DNA of 64,000 bases, taken from Planctomycetota bacterium (GTDB taxonomy: Bacteria > Planctomycetota > Planctomycetia > Pirellulales > PLA5). The first letter of the stretch is position 1, and the number at the start of each line of letters is the position of its first letter. Shown piece after piece: positions 58,701 through 64,000 of the stretch. The stretch lies in the NCBI GenBank assembly GCA_003576845.1, contig QEVJ01000006.1:1-64000 (forward strand), given 5' to 3'. Below the pieces are notes generated by a model, which was not told the origin of the DNA, did not search any database, and was given only the letters and a program-made list of their open reading frames with translations. The position numbers were made by a program, and so were the translations under genes.

Positions 58701-60412
58701 TCGTTGCGGCGAATGCACCGCTCGTATTCCGCGTAGGTAAACGGCGCATCGCGAGCCGCGGGCAGCGGGCCGCGCGGCGCGTTGCGCGACACGTCGAATT
58801 CATACGGCGACACCGAAGCGCCGTCCGCGCTCGACGGCGGCGGCTTGAGCCAGTCGACCTGGCCGGTCTTCGGGTCGATGTCGAGCGGATACGTGCTTCG
58901 CAACAGCGGCGGAGGCGAACCGAAGTCGCGGGCCATCGGATTGACCGGACGCCATTCCCAGTTCTCGGGATAGTTCAACTGCCGCGATTTGCGGAGCCGG
59001 TCTTGATCCTGCTTCGTGCCGGGCTGGCCGTCGGCGCCGTAGCGGCCGATCTCGTTCGGATTCACCTTCGAGCCGGCGCTCGGTTGGCCGAGCACCTTGC
59101 GGAACCAGCCGGGCGTGTCGGAGAGCGACGACGGATCGAGCTCGGCCGAACCCGTCGCTAACCCGTAACCGCCCTTGGGGCCTTCGCCGCCCTGTTGGGC
59201 CGCGTGCGACATGTTGCCGACCGTGTTGATGTCGATTCCGCCGTCGAGCGCGCGGACCTGAATCGCCACCAGGTGCTTGTACGTCTGCCCGTTCGCCGCG
59301 ACCTGCGCGGGCCAGCCCGGATCGATCCAGATGCTGTCCGGCCGCCCGTCGCGGTCGTTGTCGACGTCCCAGGGGCCTTCGGCCGGGTCGAAGCTTGGAT
59401 TCGAACCCGTAAAGTTCGGATTCTCCTCTTTCATCGGCCGCAGCATCGTCTTCTTCGACGCGCCGCTCTCGCGGATCAGCGCCGGACGATGAAACGACGG
59501 TACGACGGTTTGCGTCGGAGAGCCGGGCACGTAGCTGAGATACACGTTGTCGATGTCGGCGAAGTCGTATTCCTCATTCGCGCCGCCGAACAACAGGCCG
59601 TTGTCCGCTTTATCGACCCAATCGCGGAAGCTGCTGACGTTCTTGCCGAGCGTTTCGCCATAGTTGAGCGATTCGCGGAACTTGCCGGCGTCGCCTTCGC
59701 CGTCGAGACGGTGCGTCGTCTTGTTGTAGCCGACGCCCAGTCCGGAGAACGGCTGACCGTTGATCCAGAACCGGTCGCCGGCGGCGGGCATCACGCGCCG
59801 CGGCTCGTCGGCGACCCACGGCTTGACGCGGATCACGTCCGCGCCTTTCCCTTCGTCGCCGATGCCTTGCCAGATGATGTGCGTGGAGAGGCCGATGCCT
59901 TCGCCGTTGAGCAGCGTCATCACCGACCCGGCGAGATAGCCCATGTCCTCGATCCGCTCGCGGCCGAATGGCATGCCGGCGGTCGGTTGAATGCGAACTT
60001 CGAGAAACTCGCCGTTGGCCTTTTCTTCGATCGACACAATCGTGCCGCCGATGCCGAAGTGCCCGTACATGTCGCCGAGAATGTCGTGGAACACGAACGG
60101 CGAACGGGGATTGGTCGTGCCGACGAGCGTGTAGTACAGCGCCATGTCGGCGATTTCCTTGGGGTCAGTGCCGTAGTAGCCGCCGCCCTTGGTGATCGCA
60201 TAGGCCGACTTCTTCGCGCTTCCCGCCGAGACCACGTAGGTGATCGCGATCATCGAGAACAGCGAGAGCAGGCTGATGATGAGGAGCAAGATGACGCCGC
60301 GGCGCCCGGCGCGGAATCGCGTCTTGCGCCCCGACGGGTTACGCCGGGTTTTGCGTGAGCGCCGCGAAGTGGACCCGCCGATCGGCGGCCGAGCCTCGTG
60401 AACGTTCGACAT
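55796..60412 (-). CDS. Very large GspK-like pseudopilin/secretion protein
   Basis: A 1538-residue protein with a basic N-terminal tail (SRRSRKTRRNPSGRKTR) and one transmembrane helix (ILLLIISLLSLFSMIAITYV, about residues 41-60) of pilin type but lacking the usual Glu at +5. The long extracellular part has Ca-loop-like DxDxD segments (DVDNDRDGRPDSIWID, NGLDDNKNGIIDEGG) and SAM-like motifs (GIDINTVGNMSH). Its place after G-, H- and I-type pseudopilins argues for a GspK role at the pseudopilus tip, but it is several times longer than GspK (about 300 residues). Start ATG 60412 has AAGGGAGAAGG upstream. No GspJ homologue is seen in the cluster. Confidence 0.72.
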   Translation of the reverse strand: MSNVHEARPPIGGSTSRRSRKTRRNPSGRKTRFRAGRRGVILLLIISLLSLFSMIAITYVVSAGSAKKSAYAITKGGGYYGTDPKEIADMALYYTLVGTTNPRSPFVFHDILGDMYGHFGIGGTIVSIEEKANGEFLEVRIQPTAGMPFGRERIEDMGYLAGSVMTLLNGEGIGLSTHIIWQGIGDEGKGADVIRVKPWVADEPRRVMPAAGDRFWINGQPFSGLGVGYNKTTHRLDGEGDAGKFRESLNYGETLGKNVSSFRDWVDKADNGLLFGGANEEYDFADIDNVYLSYVPGSPTQTVVPSFHRPALIRESGASKKTMLRPMKEENPNFTGSNPSFDPAEGPWDVDNDRDGRPDSIWIDPGWPAQVAANGQTYKHLVAIQVRALDGGIDINTVGNMSHAAQQGGEGPKGGYGLATGSAELDPSSLSDTPGWFRKVLGQPSAGSKVNPNEIGRYGADGQPGTKQDQDRLRKSRQLNYPENWEWRPVNPMARDFGSPPPLLRSTYPLDIDPKTGQVDWLKPPPSSADGASVSPYEFDVSRNAPRGPLPAARDAPFTYAEYERCIRRNDGDVTGLPSRLWNLLPENLRDYPYRISPGNFDVPVPNVQVRQTVRALTLSQSNSSGNAARVAKSYIDILRARIKKAGGEEQMLLQAYVPPEMRAGLRMDLNRPFGNGLDDNKNGIIDEGGAVLGAKGEGENGEPVQGFADSYLLNDDPIQRDKNKVRDVYIRNLYVLILAVATPGDETYDWQGLRHQTFCKEVAQWCTNVCDMRDRDCIMTRFTYDLNPFDGDGWLPPALGQPSWNTQTVFGVERPELIITEALVGHDTRINEDGGQRTQSKKPQGWIYVELYNPWTDKEAFSGELYQHSRSTQLSTGVVLDQLSPPLNQGDANSAKPVWRFQFHRQDFPNVDDLPTSTLERSEGSYTRTVYFDDKPVNLPGDGTRNQWDYFRRTVQPIAPIRPGQFAVVGSRRIQNMGQNRQIKLTPSPDPTQSAMDFMGQRPGADPISGLPPVAIVCDGQRKPGTNDVQDEHPASVTEPGAEFDDYFVRSDNPRRPAQAGYPDLIKEPGTNTPHAFLKGLGSADDGAYQPPFDRPLDMWRTDESPAKLTTPGMTLGYRMIDLQRLADPSKPFHLSENPFRTIDGMWTDLTVYNSESQTDALQFVSRERGVTAENKLRLKSLLWLVEDKGGQVPAGGLQHSFGRRNKALGGEGGETGTPYPWLTFLNRPFANPMELLLVPRGRSFDLLRDYNVMRGGAARDIYRQPSNTWHFPHLRNFYYSEQDGTSILGPQDWAMLFEFVGVPSPWVGSEVAGNPQNYTEIKGMRPPFFNKISSYREPGRTNLNAVSEAPPMAVLASQPNKSLSEQVFNNLNSARGSTGAGSFDKPFRSYGGADLEVPDANRSISPIDVTIFRKKSRTSSEPLFAYEAAGGDDAPPYPKRNPYFYYQSLMRMAATTTTRSNVFAVWITVGRFEAEPTPPSDAHPDGFRLGAEVGWDTGNIERHRAFYMIDRTIPVACQPGQINNIHRAVMVSRLID

Positions 60413-60492
60413 GACCTTCTCCCTTTTCGAAGCGTGACGTTTGCCCCGGCCCACTTCGAACGCGGAAAGACTCTTCGAGAACCTCGATCGGA

Positions 60493-60575
60493 CTGTAGGA
60501 GGCGAATCCTTTCGCCGATGCAGTCGCTAAGCGGCGCCAAACGGTGCTGTCGGCGAAAGGATTCGCCTCCTACAG
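60493..60575. repeat. Inverted repeat family B, copy 2 (perfect 26-nt arms)
   Basis: Arms 60493-60518 and 60550-60575 are exact reverse complements and share the arm TAGGAGGCGAATCCTTTCGC with 32849-32923, with a 31-nt loop of different sequence. It fills the 323-bp gap (60413-60735) between the I-type and K-type pseudopilin genes, where GspJ might be expected. No gene is visible in that gap. Confidence 0.92.
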
Positions 60576-60735
60576 TTTCCGGTTTTCAATACATATTCGA
60601 ACAACGGCGCCGCGCGTTTGCCTCATTCTAACGGAGGGGCGGCGCTAAACGCAATCCGCAAGTTTTAATCCAGTTTCGCTATCGGCCACGGGCCAAAAAT
60701 CGCCCCGCGGACCTGCTCCTTTTTCTTGCCCAACG

Positions 60736-61776
60736 CTATTTCTTACCGGCCGTCGGGCTGGCCCCGGGGGCCCACATCGTCTGACCTTCGAGCTGAACCA
60801 TCTTTTCGATCACCGCCACGACGCTCTCGAACACGATCGCCTGCGGCTTGCTGCCGCTCGACTGCGAGTCCCAATCGGGGCCAAGCAGCGAGACGACCCG
60901 GTCGTTGCGGTCCTCGGCGACGGAGCCTTCGACCGTGCCGAGCCGATACCAGCGGAACAGCCGCGTTTCGTCGGTCAACAGAATCCACCGCCGCGGGCGG
61001 AGGAACTTCTTGGCGTCCTCCGGCGCGCCCTGCGGCATCGTCAACCGAAACTCGTTGCCGCCGAGCGAATCGGCCGACATCTTGATCGACCGCCGCGGCT
61101 CCTCGCCTGGCAGGTCGCGATAAAACACGATCACCGACATCAGGTACGTGTCGAGCTTGAACTCCGGGGCAAGCGTGCCGTTGGGCATCACCTGCATCGG
61201 CGAGAGCATCGCCATCCACGAGTAAAACGGATTCGTGAGCCGCCGCGGGCCGCTCGCGCCGACCTCGAACGCGCGCGGCGGCAGCGTCTGCTCGCGAGGC
61301 CGGAAGAAGTGCAAATTGTCCTGCCCGATGAACACCCGCTCGGCGACCGGGGACGGCATCTGCGGCGCGGTCTTGTTACTCTCGGTGGCCATTGCGGAGC
61401 GGACCGACAGCGTCTTCACTTCCAGATCCTGAATCGCCTGGCCCGACCCCGACGCGACCGTCAGCGGGTCGATCACGAACGTCTTGCCCGCGAACTCGGG
61501 ACGCATCACGCCCGTGTCCGGGTTGACGACGGCCTGTCCGCCGGATAGCCAGTTTTGGGGGTTCAAATACCCGCGGAGCTTCATTTCGCGAAAGGCCCGC
61601 AGCCCCGTTTCGGCCGAGCGGTGGGCGATCTGGGTTTTGACGACTTCGCTGTTGCCGACCGGAATCAGCGCGGCGACGCCGAGCAACCCGACCGACAGAA
61701 TGAAAATCGCCACGAGAATCTCGAGCAGGCTTACGCCGCGGGGCAATCGTCGGGAAATGCGTTTGCTTGGCGACAT
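60736..61776 (-). CDS. PilV/GspI-type pseudopilin
   Basis: A 346-residue protein with a class III prepilin signal: LPRGVSLLEILVAIFILSVG, cleavage after Gly with Glu at +5, methylated by prepilin peptidase. FIxSVGLLGVAALIPVG continues the helix. The C-terminal part is beta-rich (SVIVFYRDLPGEEP, FESVVAVIEKMVQLEGQ) and much longer than a normal GspI (about 120 residues). It starts two bases after the stop of the H-type gene, so the two are co-translated. It would form part of the pseudopilus tip. Confidence 0.85.
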   Translation of the reverse strand: MSPSKRISRRLPRGVSLLEILVAIFILSVGLLGVAALIPVGNSEVVKTQIAHRSAETGLRAFREMKLRGYLNPQNWLSGGQAVVNPDTGVMRPEFAGKTFVIDPLTVASGSGQAIQDLEVKTLSVRSAMATESNKTAPQMPSPVAERVFIGQDNLHFFRPREQTLPPRAFEVGASGPRRLTNPFYSWMAMLSPMQVMPNGTLAPEFKLDTYLMSVIVFYRDLPGEEPRRSIKMSADSLGGNEFRLTMPQGAPEDAKKFLRPRRWILLTDETRLFRWYRLGTVEGSVAEDRNDRVVSLLGPDWDSQSSGSKPQAIVFESVVAVIEKMVQLEGQTMWAPGASPTAGKK

Positions 61777-61778
61777 AA

Positions 61779-62735
61779 CTATCGTCCTCCCATGCCGAGC
61801 ATCTGTCTGGCCAACAGACGCGCGTCTTTCACGGAGCCGCCCCCGCCCTCGACCGTTACGATCGGGGCCGTGGTCACGAGTCCCGACAGATTGCCGATCG
61901 ACACCCACAGGTTCATGCGATCCTGGAGATTCTCGCTCGACGGGACCTTTTCGGCCCGGCCGAGCAGGATGTGAATCGGCCCCATCGGGATTTCGCTCGA
62001 CTTCTCGTTGAAGTACACCCGGTCGACGTGCCCGCTGGGCGAGAACATGATCACGATCCGGCGGTTGCCTTGCTGGTTGAACTCGGTGCCCGACGCGCCG
62101 ATGCCGGACTTCGTCATGTCGACGACGATGTTGCCGGTGAGTTGGACGGGGGCGCCGATCGCTTTGCGGGGCTTGCGGAGAATCTGGAAGGGCACGCTCA
62201 TCGGCGCGTCGCCGCTGGGCTTCGGCAAGAACGGCACGGACCGCGAAGTGAATTGGAGTTGCGACCCGCCGGCCGACGTGATTTCGTAAATCGGGTCTTG
62301 GAAGTTGAACCGGATGAAGTCGCCCTGCTCGATCAGCGACGTGTTCGCGCCGGTGAGTTCGCAGCTTCCGCCGGCGCGGATCAGCGCCCGGGCGTTGTCG
62401 GAATCGCCGGCGTAAATCGGCGGCGACTCGGCGAAGTAGAGCGTGCGGGAGGAGGGGGCCTGCGGATCGCTGTTTTCCGCCCGCTCGATCCACACGCCGA
62501 ACGGCCGGCCCGTTTCCACGGCCCGGGCTTTGGCCTGGTAGAACATCGTGGTAACGGCGCGGGCCGCCTCGCGCATCCGCCGCGATTCGAGCGCCGGGCG
62601 AATCGCCGTCAGAATCATGCCCGCCAGCAGCATCACGATCACCAGCACCACCATGATTTCAATCAACGTGAAACCACGGCGCGCGGCGAGCGGTGTATGA
62701 AAATCGACCGATTGCCTCAATTTGCCATGCAACAT
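61779..62735 (-). CDS. GspH-type pseudopilin
   Basis: A 318-residue protein with prepilin signal AARRGFTLIEIMVVLVIVML (cleavage after Gly, Glu at +5) and a GspH-like region (LESRRMREAARAVTTMFYQA, typical of the H subunit). ATG 62735 has GGAGG eight bases upstream; the open frame continues to 62813 without a better start. It lies 118 bases after the G-type gene and two bases before the I-type gene. Confidence 0.87.
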   Translation of the reverse strand: MLHGKLRQSVDFHTPLAARRGFTLIEIMVVLVIVMLLAGMILTAIRPALESRRMREAARAVTTMFYQAKARAVETGRPFGVWIERAENSDPQAPSSRTLYFAESPPIYAGDSDNARALIRAGGSCELTGANTSLIEQGDFIRFNFQDPIYEITSAGGSQLQFTSRSVPFLPKPSGDAPMSVPFQILRKPRKAIGAPVQLTGNIVVDMTKSGIGASGTEFNQQGNRRIVIMFSPSGHVDRVYFNEKSSEIPMGPIHILLGRAEKVPSSENLQDRMNLWVSIGNLSGLVTTAPIVTVEGGGGSVKDARLLARQMLGMGGR

Positions 62736-62827
62736 CGCACAACCTCCGACCGTCAACCGCGCAAAACCCCGAATTTCGCGGGCTTCCGCAGAATGCTCTG
62801 CGACCACCAGCAAACGCCATGCCCTCG

Positions 62828-62848
62828 CCTGAATCCTGTATCCCGAAT
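62828..62848. repeat. CCTGAAT-type heptads next to a stop codon
   Basis: CCTGAAT, CCTGTAT, CCCGAAT in tandem, ending five bases from the stop of the G-type pseudopilin gene (minus strand, 62854). It has the same 7-bp period as the other heptad arrays. Confidence 0.6.
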
Positions 62849-62853
62849 CCCAC

Positions 62854-63807
62854 CTACAACGGCATGTGATTGTGGATGTTGTCCCGCGAATTGTCGACGC
62901 CGTTTTCTTCGTAGCCGAATCCGTCTTCGTCCATCGGTTTGCCCATGTTGGCCTGCGTGTACGGACTGTTCATGTCGCCTTCGCGCTTATGGTGGATGTC
63001 CCATTTCTTGTCGCGCCCGGCCGAGTAGATCAGCGGGTAGAGCGCGAAGGCTTTGTCGTCGGTCATCAGCGAGTCGAACGGATCGTGATAGTCCTTGTTG
63101 CGCGGATTCATGCGGGCTTCTTCCGGCTGGAAGTCGGAGACGAAGCCCGGCGCCCAGCGAATGAAGCAGATCGGGTTTCCCCAGCCGTCGAGAAACTCGA
63201 ACATGCCGTCGCCGTCGACGTCGCCGATCTCACTGTCCTTGATCGAATCGCGAATGCTCTCTTCCTCGCCGAGCCGCGTGGTGAGAATCAGGTACAGGCA
63301 TTCGGCGTTCGCCAGATCGGAGAAATTGGCGCTTTCGCTCGCCTTCTTGCCGTCCTTGCTCTTGGCTTCGTTGATCCGCCGCTGATAGGCGCGGTTCGCC
63401 GCGGGGCGGACGATGCCGGTCGTCGGCTGGCCGGTGACTTCGCTCCAGGCCTGCGGCATTTCCATCCGCATCAACTCGCGCAACCCGCGCAACCGCAGCC
63501 GGGCGGCGGCGATCGGCGACGTGGCGGCGCTTGGACCTTGGCCTTCCTGCCATGTGATCCGCCGCGTTTCGTAGCTCACCCAGCGGGCGAGCAGCGCCTC
63601 GTTGAGCCGCTGGATCGTGGTTCTGGTTTTGCGTTCGAGAGCGTTGTTCCGCGCTCCGGCCAGGGCGAACAGCATCATCCCGGCGACGAGGGCGATGATC
63701 GTCACGACGATCAACAGCTCGATGAGCGTAAAACCGGCGTCGCGCCGCGGATCGGGCCGGAAGGCCGACCGTCCGCGCCGCCGCAGGTTACGAATGGCGA
63801 TGTTCAT
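62854..63807 (-). CDS. GspG-like major pseudopilin
   Basis: A 317-residue protein with prepilin signal DAGFTLIELLIVVTIIALVA and the following Ala/Met-rich helix. An acidic C-terminal region (IGDVDGDGMFEFLDGWGNP) resembles the Ca2+-binding W-G-x-P loop of GspG. It is about twice the length of classic GspG and has an extra helical middle region, as in planctomycete homologues. GGGAG lies upstream of ATG 63807. It is the first gene of the pseudopilin cluster; motor genes (GspE, GspF) are not in the window. Confidence 0.85.
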   Translation of the reverse strand: MNIAIRNLRRRGRSAFRPDPRRDAGFTLIELLIVVTIIALVAGMMLFALAGARNNALERKTRTTIQRLNEALLARWVSYETRRITWQEGQGPSAATSPIAAARLRLRGLRELMRMEMPQAWSEVTGQPTTGIVRPAANRAYQRRINEAKSKDGKKASESANFSDLANAECLYLILTTRLGEEESIRDSIKDSEIGDVDGDGMFEFLDGWGNPICFIRWAPGFVSDFQPEEARMNPRNKDYHDPFDSLMTDDKAFALYPLIYSAGRDKKWDIHHKREGDMNSPYTQANMGKPMDEDGFGYEENGVDNSRDNIHNHMPL

Positions 63808-63871
63808 GGTTCGAATCTCCCGCGAAACACCGTTTGCCGCGGCGTTTCCTTTAGCCCCCGGCCCTCACTTA

Positions 63872-63895
63872 GCCCCCGGTGAACACACCGGGGGC
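63872..63895. repeat. GC hairpin repeat family C, copy 1
   Basis: A 10-bp stem (GCCCCCGGTG/CACCGGGGGC) with loop AACA, flanked by TTA and AAT. A partial copy of the left arm lies at 63852-63861. Confidence 0.7.
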
Positions 63896-63958
63896 AATCG
63901 GCTCAAGTTCGTCGTTGCCCTCCGAAGCGGCGAGTCGTTCGGCGCGTTCGAGTCCATT

Positions 63959-63982
63959 GCCCCGCGTGTATTCACGCGGGGC
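63959..63982. repeat. GC hairpin repeat family C, copy 2 (inverted orientation)
   Basis: A 10-bp stem (GCCCCGCGTG/CACGCGGGGC) with loop TATT, flanked by ATT and TAAAT. It is the mirror-oriented relative of the hairpin at 63872. Together they occupy the last 130 bases of the window, where no gene is seen. Confidence 0.7.
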
Positions 63983-64000
63983 TAAATGACTGCGGCGCAT

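Noticed and set aside
63800-63830. T-loop-like GTTCGAATC suggesting a tRNA
   Set aside because: The flanking bases do not pair as a T-stem and no acceptor or anticodon arm is found; it lies at the start of a pseudopilin gene.

Overview
The window reads as a chromosomal segment (possibly a contig starting at base 1) of a high-GC planctomycete, most likely of the Pirellulales/Gemmatales type. This is inferred from the gene families: a BBP7-type outer-membrane barrel, two FGE-type sulfatases, three CRTAC1 (FG-GAP/ASPIC-UnbV) proteins next to TPR proteins, a PEP-CTERM lectin-like protein, a bacterial alpha-2-macroglobulin, RNase Y and a large GspK-like pseudopilin. Genes lie on both strands in short operons. 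No rRNA, tRNA, CRISPR array, prophage or replication origin was seen.

Layout. 1-1055: a complete but dead IS630-type element whose left end is base 1. 1353-1879: a ParD/ParE-type pair with a nonsense-interrupted toxin. 1925-9240: a Tat-exported selenium-binding/methanethiol-oxidase-like protein, a DUF2071-like protein, an ankyrin/NPCBM membrane protein split by an in-frame TAG, 3-methyladenine DNA glycosylase and an SMP-30-like lactonase, then two minus-strand genes (atypical LuxR regulator, RraA-like). 9620-15838: a 2072-residue alpha-2-macroglobulin behind a textbook ECF-sigma promoter. 16005-16702: decayed transposase and repeat-domain gene. 16744-20882: a sugar-acid catabolic cluster (exported FAH-fold and ManD-type enzymes, sugar isomerase, DeoC) closed by a strong terminator. 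21929-30767: RNase Y, MetRS, a thioredoxin-protease fusion, a flavin monooxygenase and a sulfatase. 31044-46011: PEP-CTERM protein, then the CRTAC1/TPR/multihaem-cytochrome region, the most unusual part of the window, with a nitrilase inside it. 46020-55674: Nudix hydrolase, M50 protease, App1-like phosphatase, BBP7 barrel, family-5 uracil-DNA glycosylase, small Ser/Thr kinase, citrate synthase, second sulfatase. 55796-63807: a four-gene minus-strand pseudopilin cluster (G-, H-, I- and K-like).

Working together. Exported hydrolases, sulfatases and sugar-acid enzymes suggest breakdown of sulfated or acidic polysaccharides. The pseudopilins would belong to a type II secretion or type IV pilus-like machine whose motor genes lie outside the window. 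The CRTAC1/TPR genes are tightly coupled (overlapping start and stop codons), and one pair includes a five-CXXCH membrane cytochrome.

Between genes the window carries several small repeat families: three long inverted repeats related to GCAGAGACGCAGAG, two perfect 26-28 nt inverted repeats, 10-bp GC hairpins at the right edge, and G-rich heptad arrays that sit on or beside gene ends. Several of these supply start codons, stop codons or coding sequence to neighbouring genes.
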